Source of the DNA: Myxococcus flavus
GTDB taxonomy: Bacteria; Myxococcota; Myxococcia; Myxococcales; Myxococcaceae
Assembly: GCF_050038885.1 (NCBI RefSeq)
Contig: NZ_CP143624.1
Coordinates: 6,076,001 to 6,140,000, forward strand
Direction of reading: 5' to 3'
DNA: 64,000 bases
Part shown: positions 40,260 through 49,179 of the stretch, in pieces
How the letters are laid out: each line of letters opens with the position of its first letter
How positions within the stretch are numbered: the stretch's first letter is position 1
Translations under genes and position numbers: made by a program
Notes under the pieces: generated by a model
Databases searched by the model: none
Seen by the model: only the letters and a program-made list of their open reading frames with translations
Told to the model about the DNA's origin: nothing

Positions 40260-42947
40260 ATGTCCCGGCAGTCAGACGAGGTGCGCGTGCCGCCGTTGGA
40301 GTCGGAGCGTGGTCGCTCCCAGGAGGTCCCGAGGCTGCCGCTGGCCCTGCTGCGGGCGTGGCTGCCCTACGCGGAGCGGGACGAGGTGATTGCCGAGCTC
40401 TCCGCCGAGTTCGTCTCCCGTACATCCCGTGAGGGGGACCGCGCCGCGCGTGCGTGGCTGTGGAGGCAGGTGCTCGGCTCGGTGCCGCCGCTGGTGCGGC
40501 GGACGTTCTCTCGCGGTTGGACGGGCTTCGAGCCGGCATCCAGCCGCCTACGCCCAGGAGGCCCCCCTTTGGAAACGCTCATCATGGACCTGCGGTACGC
40601 GGTCCGCCGCCTGCGCAAGCGGCCGGGATATGCACTGCTGGCCATCCTCACCCTGGCGCTGGGCGTGGGCGGGACAGCGGCGGCTTTCGGGCTCGTTCGT
40701 GGGTTGCTGCTGGCGCCGCTGCCCTATCCCGCGGAGGAGCGGCTCGGGCTGTTCTGGTCGCCGGGGGACTGGTCCGAGCGCGAGTTCCTCCACCTGTCAT
40801 CCGACTGGTCCGGCTTCAGCGCCGTCGCGGCCTTCCGGACGAAGGAGCTGCCACTGCGCCGAGGCCCACAGGCTTCACCGGAGCTGGTGACGTCGGTGTC
40901 GACGACGGCCGCGCTGTTCGACGTCCTCGGCGTCCGCCCGGTGCTGGGCCGTGCCTTCGAGCCGGGAGAGGACCGTCCGGGCGCGGCTCCCGCGGTGGTC
41001 ATCAGCGACGGCCTCTACACGGACCTCGGGGGACAGCCGACCCTGCTGGGGAGCACGGTGGAGCTCGACGGGACCCCGCACACGGTGGTGGGCGTCATGC
41101 CCACGGGCTTCTGGTTCCCCGACCCGACGGTGCGCGCGTGGGTGGTGGAGCCCCTGAACCCGGACGACGGCTCCGGCAACTACGCGCTGGTGGGGCGGCG
41201 CGCGCCTGGCGTGGACGGGCCCGCCGTCGATGTGGCGCTGAGGCGCTTCGGTGAGCGGCTCAAGGAGCGCTTCCAGTATCCGGCGGCCTGGGACAAGTCC
41301 CGCGCGCCCAGGCTGACGCCGCTGCGCGAGCACCTGCTGGGCCCGCTGGAGGCACCGCTGCTGGCGACGCTCGCGGCCATGGCGGTGTTGCTGCTCATGG
41401 CGTGCGCGAACGTCGCGGCGTTGATGCTCGGGCAGGTGGACAGCCGTGCGACAGAGCTGGCCGTGCGCGTGGCGCTGGGGGCGGACCGCCGGAGGATGAT
41501 GCAGCAACTGCTCGTGGAGTCGCTCCTGCTGGGGATGGGGGCCGCGGGGGTCGGCGCCCTCATCGCGGCGCAGGGCTTCCGGCTGCTGAGCGAGGCCCTG
41601 CCGCTGGGGCCTCTCGCGCCACGAGGCGCCCTGGATTGGGGCCTGTTCTTCGCGGCGCTGGTGCTGGCGCTCGTGGCCGCCATGGGGGTGGCCCTGCTGC
41701 CGGCGCGCTCGCTGGGAAGGGCCGACCCGCAGCGGGCGCTCGTGAAGTCACGGACGGGCGGTGTGGGCGCGCGCGGCGGGCGGACGGAGGGAGCACTCGT
41801 CGTGGGGCAGGTGGCGCTCGCGGTGTTGCTCACCGCCGGAGCGGCGCTGCTGGTGCGCTCGGTCGCGAACCTGCGGGCCATCGACTCTGGCGTGGACACC
41901 GGGCGCGTGGCGGTGCTGGACGTGGTGATGGAGGGCAATGTCGAGCAGGAGGCCCGGCCACGGGTGCTGAAGGAGCTGGAGGCCGCCCTCGCGGTGCTTC
42001 CGGGTGTGCGCGCGGTGGGCAGCACGCAGAAGCTGCCGCTGCGAGGCGCGGGTGAGGATTGGGGCCTGGAGATCGAGGGCAAGCCGGACCTGCCCGCCTC
42101 GACCACCTACGTGCGGCTGGTCTCTCCCGGCTACTTCGAAGCCATTGGCATCCAGCTGGTCGAAGGGCGGCTGCTGCAGGAGAGCGACCGGGAGGACACC
42201 GAGCGCGCGGTGGTCATCAACCGTGCGCTCGCGCGGAAATACTTCGCCGGGGAGAACCCCATCGGCCAGCGTATCGACACGGGGCTGGGAGGACTGGAGC
42301 GCATCGTCGGCATCGTGGAGGACGTGGCGGAGGCGGGCCTCACCGATGGCGCCGTCCCCGCGCGCTACATGCTCCACGCGCAGGTCTCCAGCATGACGAT
42401 GACGCGGCAGACCCTGGTGCTGCGCGCGCAGCCGGGGCATGACCCCGCGGCGCTGGTCGATGCGGCACGGAAGCAGATTGCCGTGGCCGCGCCGTCCGTG
42501 GCGGTCCAGCGCGGCACCACGCTGGAGGCCGTCTTCGCGCAGGCCATCGGCCCCGCGCGGCAGGTGATGTCGGTGCTCACGTTCCTCACGGCGCTCGCGG
42601 TGGTGCTGGGGGCGGTGGGCGTCTATGGCGTCACGTCCCACTTCGTCCGGCGGCGTCAGCGCGACCTGGGCATCTGCATCGCGCTGGGACTGAGGCCTTC
42701 GCGCGTGGTGGCGCAGGTGGTGGGGCGCGGCGGGAAGCTGGTGCTGCTCGGGAGCGGGGTGGGCATCCTCGCGGCGCTGGCGTTGGCGCGGCTGCTCTCG
42801 TCGTTCCTGTATGGCGTGAGCGCGGTGGACCCGCTGTCACTCGCCGCCGCCACCGTGGGGCTGCTGGCCGTGGGCGTCGTGGCGGCGCTGCTGCCCGCCT
42901 GGCGCGCCAGTCGATTGGACCCCGCCGTCGTGTTCCGCGAGGGATAG
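40260..42947 (+). CDS. MacB-like permease of the duplicated-orphan-permease (ADOP) type
   Basis: The 895-residue membrane protein starts at ATG 40260. A short N-terminal 'permease prefix' (LRAWLPYAERDEVIAELSAE, DRAARAWLWRQVLGSVPPLV) precedes two MacB/FtsX units, each with a membrane helix, a large periplasmic MacB_PCD-like domain (FDVLGVRPVLGRAFEPGED; GYFEAIGIQLVEGRLLQES) and a three-helix FtsX block (RATELAVRVALGADRRRMMQ; RRQRDLGICIALGLRPSRVV). ABC ATPase is not encoded nearby, which is usual for this 'orphan' family in Acidobacteria and myxobacteria. It is followed by a PadR gene. Substrate unknown; MacB relatives move peptides, lipoproteins or toxins, or act as sensors of membrane stress. 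Confidence 0.88.
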   Translation: MSRQSDEVRVPPLESERGRSQEVPRLPLALLRAWLPYAERDEVIAELSAEFVSRTSREGDRAARAWLWRQVLGSVPPLVRRTFSRGWTGFEPASSRLRPGGPPLETLIMDLRYAVRRLRKRPGYALLAILTLALGVGGTAAAFGLVRGLLLAPLPYPAEERLGLFWSPGDWSEREFLHLSSDWSGFSAVAAFRTKELPLRRGPQASPELVTSVSTTAALFDVLGVRPVLGRAFEPGEDRPGAAPAVVISDGLYTDLGGQPTLLGSTVELDGTPHTVVGVMPTGFWFPDPTVRAWVVEPLNPDDGSGNYALVGRRAPGVDGPAVDVALRRFGERLKERFQYPAAWDKSRAPRLTPLREHLLGPLEAPLLATLAAMAVLLLMACANVAALMLGQVDSRATELAVRVALGADRRRMMQQLLVESLLLGMGAAGVGALIAAQGFRLLSEALPLGPLAPRGALDWGLFFAALVLALVAAMGVALLPARSLGRADPQRALVKSRTGGVGARGGRTEGALVVGQVALAVLLTAGAALLVRSVANLRAIDSGVDTGRVAVLDVVMEGNVEQEARPRVLKELEAALAVLPGVRAVGSTQKLPLRGAGEDWGLEIEGKPDLPASTTYVRLVSPGYFEAIGIQLVEGRLLQESDREDTERAVVINRALARKYFAGENPIGQRIDTGLGGLERIVGIVEDVAEAGLTDGAVPARYMLHAQVSSMTMTRQTLVLRAQPGHDPAALVDAARKQIAVAAPSVAVQRGTTLEAVFAQAIGPARQVMSVLTFLTALAVVLGAVGVYGVTSHFVRRRQRDLGICIALGLRPSRVVAQVVGRGGKLVLLGSGVGILAALALARLLSSFLYGVSAVDPLSLAAATVGLLAVGVVAALLPAWRASRLDPAVVFREG

Positions 42948-42991
42948 ACTCTCACGCGTCCCCCTTCGTGACTTCGCAAGGAGCCGTGTTC

Positions 42992-43354
42992 GTGCCGTCC
43001 TCAGCCCGCTCGCCGTCCGATGCCCCCCTGGGGACCTTCGAGGAGCAGGTGCTGCTCGCCGTGGTGCGCACCGGGCGCGCTCCGGAGGCGGGAGGCGCCT
43101 ACGGCATGGCCGTCCGCCGCGAGCTGGAGGAGGTCGCGGGCCGCGAAGTGGCGATTGGCGCGGTGTACGCCACGCTGGACCGGCTCGAAGCCAAGGGACT
43201 GGTCTCTTCCGAGCGGGGGCAGGGGGCCGCCAGCCCGTCACGGCGGCTCTTCGCCGTCACGCCCCAGGGCGCGCGCGCGTTGATGGACTCGCGCGAGATG
43301 CGCGAGCGGCTGTGGCGTGGCGTGGACCTGCGTCCGCTGCTCACAGGCCGGTGA
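42992..43354 (+). CDS. PadR-family transcriptional regulator
   Basis: The 120-residue form starts at GTG 42992, which best fits the AAGGAG upstream; GTG 42968 would add eight residues. The winged helix is clear: LGTFEEQVLLAVVRTGRAPE, GAYGMAVRRELEEVAGREVA, IGAVYATLDRLEAKGLVSSE and RRLFAVTPQGARALMDSREM. PadR proteins act as dimers on inverted repeats, usually repressing an adjacent transporter gene. It is 44 bases downstream of the permease, so it is likely co-transcribed; in this family pair PadR is more often upstream. Confidence 0.92.
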   Translation: MPSSARSPSDAPLGTFEEQVLLAVVRTGRAPEAGGAYGMAVRRELEEVAGREVAIGAVYATLDRLEAKGLVSSERGQGAASPSRRLFAVTPQGARALMDSREMRERLWRGVDLRPLLTGR

Positions 43355-43473
43355 GCGACGCCCACTCCACCCGAAAGAGCACAGCTTCGTCGGGGGGGGG
43401 CCGGGCTCCTGCTCCGTTGGGATGGGCACCTGGGCAAATGCCCGCGTGGGGCAGGGGGCGAATGGTCGCGCCC

Positions 43474-44703
43474 TCAGGGCTGCATGACGTCCCGGATGAA
43501 CTGGCTCAGCGCATCGGCCATCTTCTGGTGCGTGGCGAAAGACGGGTGCCAGTCCTCACCGACGCCGTCGACCTCGGGAATCTGCACGGCCATCACGTGG
43601 CGGTAGACGCGGGCGTCTCCTTGCTGCTGGCGCTCCGTCACGAGCTCGGTGAGCCAGTCGCCGACATGGACCGAGGTCACCGTGCCGTTCTGCTCGAGCG
43701 CCTTGTAGCCGTCCGTCATGCTGCCCATCGTGCAGACAATGTGGGCGCGAGGATGCAGGGCCCGCAGGCGCAAAAGGAACGCACGGTAGGCGGACTTGAA
43801 CGCCGCTTCATCCGGCAGGTAGGCGTCGGTGCCGCTGCCGGCGAAGGTGTCGTTGGTGCCGGCATTGACGACAATCACGTCGGGCGATTCCTGCGAGAAA
43901 TCCCAGCTCACGGGATGGTCGGGGACCGCGCGCTCGTAGATCGCGGGGATGAGCCCGGACGTGCCCATGTCCAGGTTGCGGTACACGCCATGGCCCGAAT
44001 AGCAGATGAGCGAGGGCTCCGCGCCCAGCTGCGCGGCCGTGAGCCAGCCGTAGCTCCGCCGGGGATTCTGGTTCTTCGACGTGTAGGTCGGCGCCACCCA
44101 CGAGGGCGAGTCGGGGACGAGGGCGACGTCCGTTCCATAGGCGCAGGTGATGGAGTCGCCGACGAACTCCATCCGGAGTCCGGCACGTGCCGGCGGTTCC
44201 CGGAGCTCGCCATGGACCTCCAGCGCGACGAGCTCGCTGTGGCCCACCAGGGACTCGGTGCGCCGGGTGAGCTCCACCGTGTGAAGTCCCACTTCGAGCC
44301 CGGTGGCGAGCACCTGGGTGGACCGGCCGGCAGGCACGGCGAGCTGCCGCGGTGGCGCGCCGTCAATCACGACATCGAAGAAGTTGGTCCCGACCTCACC
44401 GCCCGAGCCCGCGTCGTGGAGCTGCACCCGCAGGGCGTCTCCCCAGAAGCGGGCGCGAATCGTCACGCCGGGATGGGAGAAGACGACGCCGGTGTCCGAG
44501 CGGTACGTCCGGCCGATGTACTGCACGCGCGCGTCCGTGGCGGGAACTGTCATCCAGGACAACGGCGCTTCACCGGGACCCGGGGAGGGGACGCCGCTGT
44601 CTCCCGCGGTGCCATCGGGTGTGTGTGAGGCTCCCTTGCATGCGCTCAGGGCCAGGCCCACTCCCAGGCAGGCCACCACGAGTCCTCGGCTCAAGACGGC
44701 CAT
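43474..44703 (-). CDS. SGNH/GDSL esterase lipoprotein, carbohydrate-esterase 2-like
   Basis: Using ATG 44703, a 409-residue lipoprotein with signal ending LALSAC. Residues about 45-170 form a jelly-roll-like N-terminal domain (GVTIRARFWGDALRVQLHDA, GLHTVELTRRTESL), then the SGNH domain: GDSITCAYGTDVAL (Ser), SYGWLTAAQLG, IVVNAGTNDTF (block III GTND) and DGVGEDWHPSFATHQKMADA (Asp-x-x-His). This two-domain layout is the CE2 acetylxylan esterase pattern, so deacetylation of polysaccharides is likely. ATG 44736 is an equally possible start. Lies convergent with padR. Confidence 0.9.
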   Translation of the reverse strand: MAVLSRGLVVACLGVGLALSACKGASHTPDGTAGDSGVPSPGPGEAPLSWMTVPATDARVQYIGRTYRSDTGVVFSHPGVTIRARFWGDALRVQLHDAGSGGEVGTNFFDVVIDGAPPRQLAVPAGRSTQVLATGLEVGLHTVELTRRTESLVGHSELVALEVHGELREPPARAGLRMEFVGDSITCAYGTDVALVPDSPSWVAPTYTSKNQNPRRSYGWLTAAQLGAEPSLICYSGHGVYRNLDMGTSGLIPAIYERAVPDHPVSWDFSQESPDVIVVNAGTNDTFAGSGTDAYLPDEAAFKSAYRAFLLRLRALHPRAHIVCTMGSMTDGYKALEQNGTVTSVHVGDWLTELVTERQQQGDARVYRHVMAVQIPEVDGVGEDWHPSFATHQKMADALSQFIRDVMQP

Positions 44704-44823
44704 GAATCCATGCGCGGCATGCAGGGGCGTCGTCATGGTTACCGTGGATATCGCAATTCGGTCGCCCTGGCTCCGGTGAAGCAAGCCTGTCGTTGGCGAC
44801 GGACAGGCCCGGGGGGCACGGCC

Positions 44824-45708
44824 TCAGGGGCTGCGGGCGTGTGCCTGCCGCGCGGCCTGGAGCGTGTTCGCCAGCAGCATGGTGATGGTCATCGGTCCCA
44901 CGCCGCCGGGCACCGGGGTGATGGCGCTGGCAATCGGCAGGAGGGCCTCGTAGTCCACGTCGCCGACCATCCGGTAGCCGCGCGGCGAGCGCTCGTCGGG
45001 GACGCGGTTCTGCCCCACGTCGATGACGACGACGCCCGGCTTCACCATGTCCGCGGTGATGAGGTTCTGCTTGCCCACCGCGACGATGAGGATGTCCGCC
45101 TGCCGGGTGAAGGAGGCCAGGTCCTGCGTGTGGCGGTGGGTGAGGGTGACGGTGGCGTCCGGGCCCGGGGCCATCAGCAGCGAGGCCAGCGGCTTGCTGA
45201 CGATGAGGCTTCGCCCCACGATGACCACGTGCTTGCCGCGGGTGGCGATGCCCTCGCGCCGGAGCATCTCCATGATGCCGGCGGGCGTGCAGGGCACGAA
45301 GGCCCGCGGGTCGCCGACGAAGGCGAGCCCGGCGTTCACCGGGTGGAATCCGTCCACGTCCTTCTCGGGATGGATGTGCTCCAGCACGGCCTTGTACGGC
45401 AGGTGGGCGGGCAGCGGGAGCTGCACCAGGATGCCGTGGACGGACGGGTCGTTGTTCAGCCGGTCGATGACGGCGAACAGCTCCTCCTTCGAGACGTCCT
45501 CGGGCAGCGTCAGCGTCTGACCGCGCATCCCCAGGGCCTCGCACGCCCGCGTCTTGCTCGCGACATAGGCCTGGCTCGCGGGGTTGTTGCCCACCAGCAC
45601 CACGGAGAGCCCCGGTGTCACGCCCTGGGCCTGGAGGGCCGCGACTTCCTGCGCCATCTCCGCCCGCATCACCCGGCTGATTTCGGTTCCATCAAGGGTC
45701 CGCGCCAT
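44824..45708 (-). CDS. folD: Methylenetetrahydrofolate dehydrogenase/cyclohydrolase
   Basis: The 294-residue enzyme is a complete FolD: catalytic Lys in YVASKTRACEALGM, VHGILVQLPLP, KDVDGFHPVNAGLAF, PCTPAGIMEMLRRE, the nucleotide loop VVIVGRSLIVSKPLASLLM and the end PVPGGVGPMTITMLLANTL. It converts 5,10-methylene-THF to 10-formyl-THF through two reactions using NADP, supplying one-carbon units for purine and formyl-Met synthesis. Cytoplasmic. Monocistronic; start ATG 45708. Confidence 0.98.
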   Translation of the reverse strand: MARTLDGTEISRVMRAEMAQEVAALQAQGVTPGLSVVLVGNNPASQAYVASKTRACEALGMRGQTLTLPEDVSKEELFAVIDRLNNDPSVHGILVQLPLPAHLPYKAVLEHIHPEKDVDGFHPVNAGLAFVGDPRAFVPCTPAGIMEMLRREGIATRGKHVVIVGRSLIVSKPLASLLMAPGPDATVTLTHRHTQDLASFTRQADILIVAVGKQNLITADMVKPGVVVIDVGQNRVPDERSPRGYRMVGDVDYEALLPIASAITPVPGGVGPMTITMLLANTLQAARQAHARSP

Positions 45709-45926
45709 GCGCGGCTTCTTACGCCAGATTCCCCAGGTTGGCGCACCGCTTCTTCAGGGCGCCCACCCAGGACGGGGGCTGGCCGCACGCTCCAGTCGTA
45801 CCCCGGGGGCCCTGGATTCGCCGGGAGCGAAAATGCATGGGCGTGCGCGCACTCGGGGTTCCGGCGGCGAAAGAAAAGGCAAGGGACGGCGCAACGCCGC
45901 GCCTGCTTCGCATCCGGGAGAGACCC

Positions 45927-46733
45927 ATGACGTCCATGCACTGTCGTGTTGCCACCACTCAGCGAGAGCTCGACGACGCGGTTCGCGTCCGCTGGGCCGT
46001 CTTCGGCGGAGAGCTGGGGTTGATGACCGGGTGGATTCCCCCGTCGCGGCGCGAGGTGAGCTGCTTCGACACGCTGGAGACCACCGTGCACCTCGTCGTC
46101 TACGCGGACCGGGAGCCGGTGGCCACCTTGCGGCTGCTGCTGCCGAACCCGGAGGTGGCGGACGCCATGGGCGGCCTTCTGGGCCTCGAGCTGGAGCAGA
46201 AGCTCGACCTGTCGGACGTGGTGCGCCCGGGCATGGTGCTCGCGGAGACGTCCCGCTTCTGTGTGCTGGACCGCTGGAGACACTCCGAGGCGGTGACCTG
46301 GCTGCACGCGGGCATCTACGAGGAGAGCCGTCGCCGCGGGGTGACGCACTGGATTGCCTCCGCGAACCTGGACACGGACTCGAAGGAGGACGCGCTCCTG
46401 TCGTGCCAGGTGGCGGCCTACCGGGGCTGGATGAGCACGCGCTGGCGCGTGGACGCACCCGACCCGGTGGAGGCGCCCGCCATCCCCAGCAGTCCTTTCT
46501 ACACGCCCATGGAGCGGATGCGGGCGGAGCAGGGGCTGCTGGACGGGCTGCGGCTGCCGCGGGCGCCGACGCTCTTCGCCCGGAAGATGGGGGCCCGCTT
46601 CATCGCCGAGCCCCTCTACGACGCGAGCTTCCGCCGGTTCACCCTGCCGCTCATCGCCGCGCTGGATGAGATTCCCGCCAGCACCCTGGCCCGCTTCAAC
46701 GCGCTGGCCACCCCCATGCGCTCCGCTGCCTAG
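45927..46733 (+). CDS. FeeM/autoinducer-synthase-like acyltransferase (GNAT fold)
   Basis: The 268-residue protein starts at ATG 45927. It follows the acyl-HSL synthase/FeeM plan: a first-half GNAT-type part (RELDDAVRVRWAVFGGELG, TVHLVVYADREPVATLRLLL), then VLAETSRFCVLDRWRHSEAV and GVTHWIASANLDTDSKEDAL. The E-x-S-R-F-x-V motif is the acyl-chain/acyl-ACP-binding region of long-chain N-acyl amino acid synthases and exosortase-linked acyltransferases. The product would be an N-acyl amino acid or similar. It is followed 79 bases later by a haem-oxygenase-like protein in the same direction, possibly one pathway. Confidence 0.78.
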   Translation: MTSMHCRVATTQRELDDAVRVRWAVFGGELGLMTGWIPPSRREVSCFDTLETTVHLVVYADREPVATLRLLLPNPEVADAMGGLLGLELEQKLDLSDVVRPGMVLAETSRFCVLDRWRHSEAVTWLHAGIYEESRRRGVTHWIASANLDTDSKEDALLSCQVAAYRGWMSTRWRVDAPDPVEAPAIPSSPFYTPMERMRAEQGLLDGLRLPRAPTLFARKMGARFIAEPLYDASFRRFTLPLIAALDEIPASTLARFNALATPMRSAA

Positions 46734-46812
46734 GCCGCGAGCGCACCTTCCTTCCCTTCAACTTCAACTCGCAGCAACCGGGAACCGACAGGGCCCGGAA
46801 CAGGAGACGTCC

Positions 46813-47496
46813 GTGTACACGCAAACGGAGCAGCAGGTGGGAATCGACTGGGTGTCGGTGCTAGAGCAGGAGGGCAAGGCGCTGGTGGCGGCGCTGGATG
46901 CACACCCCGACGCGAGGCGCCTCTTCGACGGCACCATCGACACCGAGGGCTATATCCACTACCTCATCCAGACCTACCACTACGCGCGCTGGAGCACCCC
47001 GATGCTGGCGGAGGCGGGGCACCGGCTGAAGCGGCAGGGGCGGCTCCCGCACCTGGCGGAGCTGCTCATCCAGAAGGCTGGCGAGGAGAAGGGCCACGAG
47101 AAGTGGCTGCTGTCGGACCTGAAGAACCTGGGCTGCTCCGAGGCGCGCGTCGAGGCCGCGGCGCGGACCCCCGCCGTGGATGCCTACACCGGTTGGAACT
47201 TCTTCACGTCCCGCTCCGGTGTGCCGACGGCCGTGCTCGGCACGGCGTACGTGCTGGAGTACCTGTCCCAGGCGCGCGCGAGCGGCGTGGTGGAGCGGCT
47301 GTTCGAGGTGGACGCCATTCCGAACATCCGCAAGTCCGTCACCTTCCTGCGCAGCCATGGCGCCCTGGATGGCGACCACGTGGCGGAGATGGAGAGCGTG
47401 CTGCGGACGCTGACGGACCGGGAGGACCAGGCGGCCGTCATCTTCTCCGCGCGGGCCACGCGCTGCATCTATCCGGGCATCTTCCGCGAGGCGTGA
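46813..47496 (+). CDS. Haem-oxygenase-like diiron (HDO) superfamily protein
   Basis: The 227-residue helical protein starts at GTG 46813 with GGAG at seven bases. Helix patterns with metal-ligand candidates: TIDTEGYIHYLIQTYHYARW (Glu, His, His), HRLKRQGRLPHLAE and QKAGEEKGHEKWLLSDLKNL (Glu-x-x-x-His pattern), then YVLEYLSQARASGVVERLFE. The iron-containing redox family (CADD, UndA, BesC, SznF types) uses two irons to oxidise fatty acids, amino acids or N-hydroxy compounds. No haem-specific motif is seen. The adjacent acyltransferase makes a lipid-derived substrate plausible, by inference. Confidence 0.8.
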   Translation: MYTQTEQQVGIDWVSVLEQEGKALVAALDAHPDARRLFDGTIDTEGYIHYLIQTYHYARWSTPMLAEAGHRLKRQGRLPHLAELLIQKAGEEKGHEKWLLSDLKNLGCSEARVEAAARTPAVDAYTGWNFFTSRSGVPTAVLGTAYVLEYLSQARASGVVERLFEVDAIPNIRKSVTFLRSHGALDGDHVAEMESVLRTLTDREDQAAVIFSARATRCIYPGIFREA

Positions 47497-47589
47497 GCGA
47501 CCGCATACCTCGCCGGTGGTAGAGACAGTCCCAAGCGCGCAGGCGATTCTCCCATGCGAACCAGGGGCCGCGAAGTGGGAGACGTCTTC

Positions 47590-47850
47590 ATGCGCTACAT
47601 CACCCAAATCCATCTCGAAGGCGGAGCGCTGCACGAACACATCGTCCGCCTTCGCTGGAAGGAGGGGAACACGGTGGGCGAAGCCAGCCGCGAGGAGCTG
47701 GTCCAGTGGGTCAGGAATGGCGGGGACGCACGGGTGGAGACCCGGCCGAGGGACGTGAAGGTCGAGGTCATCGACGCCCGGCCGCCGTACCTGCGGACGA
47801 AGGCCAACGGCATCCTCACGGACAACCTGCTGGAGCTGCCGCGCTTCTGA
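47590..47850 (+). CDS. DUF3892-family small protein
   Basis: The 86-residue protein from ATG 47590 begins MRYITQIHLEGGALHEHIVR and continues LRWKEGNTVGEASREELVQW, DVKVEVIDARPPYLRTKANG and the end ILTDNLLELPRF. This is the compact DUF3892 pattern, whose members end with 'R-T-x-x-x-x-x-x-D-N-L-L'. Function of the family is not known. Single short gene between the diiron protein and the convergent LuxR gene. Confidence 0.85.
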   Translation: MRYITQIHLEGGALHEHIVRLRWKEGNTVGEASREELVQWVRNGGDARVETRPRDVKVEVIDARPPYLRTKANGILTDNLLELPRF

Positions 47851-47919
47851 GCGGTGCGACGGGCTTCATCGGCGCGGATGGGCTCGCGGAGGTGGCGCAC
47901 GAGCCCGTCCTGGCGCACG

Positions 47920-49002
47920 TCACACGGGCTTGTTGAGGTGGGCCGCCTGGTAGAGGAAGTCCGCTCGGCTATCGACCTTGAGCCGGGCGAAGATGTCCCG
48001 CACGTGGGTCTTCACCGTGTCCTCGGACAGCTTGAACTCGGCTGCGATGTCCTGGTTGGACCAGTTGCGGAGCATGCCCCGGGCGATCTCGACCTGACGC
48101 GGGGTGAGCTCGATGCGCATGACCTCGGGCAGGGGAATGGACACGGGAATCTCGTTCATCATGAGGGCCCACTGGCGTGGACCGTCCGCCTCGGGCAGCT
48201 CCACGAAGCGCACCACGCGGTAGGCGTCTCCATGGAGCGAAATCCAAGGGTTGAGCCCCAGCCTCGCGTCCTCGTTCCGGTGGAGCAGCTCCTCCAGGCG
48301 CTCGAGGAGCACGTTCGGGACGCCCGAGGAATGAAGGTCGCTGGGGGTGAACCACTGCTCCAGCAGGGTGGCGGCCCTCGGCGAGCGGAACACCTCGCGT
48401 GAGGGCGGAGTGAGGATGAGGAACGCGGAGCCGGGCCGGTTGTACAGCTCCTCCAGCAGGCGGGCCCCCGTCGACACCGTCTGCAGTTCTCGGCAGTTGC
48501 GGACCGCGTTGAGCAGGTGCGGCGTGAGGCTGGTCAGCAGGGCCGCGTCCTGCTCGGTGAAGGGCCGCCGGCGGTCCCGGTACAGCGTGAAGGCGCCGAA
48601 GTAGCCTGGCAGCACCGGCAGCAGGACGGCCATGACGTGCTCCAGGCTCAGGTCCAGCTCCTTGCTGCGCTGGTAGAGCGCGCTTTGCTCCAACTCCCGA
48701 CGGGAGAGCATCTCCGAGTCACGGAGGACCACGTTGGGCCGGGCGAAGATGGGGGCCCGCACGAAGTCGGACTCGACCCATTTGGAATACTCATCCAGGA
48801 GGGCGAGGCGGTGACCGGGCACCAGCCATTGAAAGTCGACGATGGGGCCCAGGGTGATGAGACACAGGCCCACATAGTCCGCGGGGGTCAGCTCGAGCAG
48901 GGGCGCCCGGGCGGCTTCCAGGGCCTTGGGAAGGGACAAGGTGCTGTTGAGGGCCGCGATGACCCTGTCACGGAGGACGAATTCATGCGAGCTGAGGTTC
49001 AT
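47920..49002 (-). CDS. LuxR-type response regulator with GAF-like sensor domain
   Basis: Using ATG 49002, the 360-residue protein has a sensor half (RDRVIAALNSTLSLPKALEA, ARPNVVLRDSEMLSRRELEQ, FTEQDAALLTSLTPHLLNAV) of the GAF/PAS-like kind found with LuxR HTH regulators. The C-terminus is a standard LuxR HTH: LTPRQVEIARGMLRNWSNQD, IAAEFKLSEDTVKTHVRDIF and ARLKVDSRADFLYQA. There is no receiver or acyl-HSL-binding signature. The ligand is unknown. It is convergent with the DUF3892 gene and 425 bases from the acyltransferase/diiron pair, so a signalling link is possible but unproven. Confidence 0.9.
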   Translation of the reverse strand: MNLSSHEFVLRDRVIAALNSTLSLPKALEAARAPLLELTPADYVGLCLITLGPIVDFQWLVPGHRLALLDEYSKWVESDFVRAPIFARPNVVLRDSEMLSRRELEQSALYQRSKELDLSLEHVMAVLLPVLPGYFGAFTLYRDRRRPFTEQDAALLTSLTPHLLNAVRNCRELQTVSTGARLLEELYNRPGSAFLILTPPSREVFRSPRAATLLEQWFTPSDLHSSGVPNVLLERLEELLHRNEDARLGLNPWISLHGDAYRVVRFVELPEADGPRQWALMMNEIPVSIPLPEVMRIELTPRQVEIARGMLRNWSNQDIAAEFKLSEDTVKTHVRDIFARLKVDSRADFLYQAAHLNKPV

Positions 49003-49179
49003 TGGCGCGAGCTTCCTTCCTGCCTGGTCAGGCAACCCTGCGGGTCCGTCTGTCTGTCAGGCCATTGAATAGGCTCGGGCTGAAAGTCTGTCCCTCACCC
49101 CCCGGTGGTAGGCCCCTCGCTTGACTCCAGGCTCCCTCTCCCGCCGGTTGTCTTGCAAGGGGTTGTCGCGAGGCGTTGG

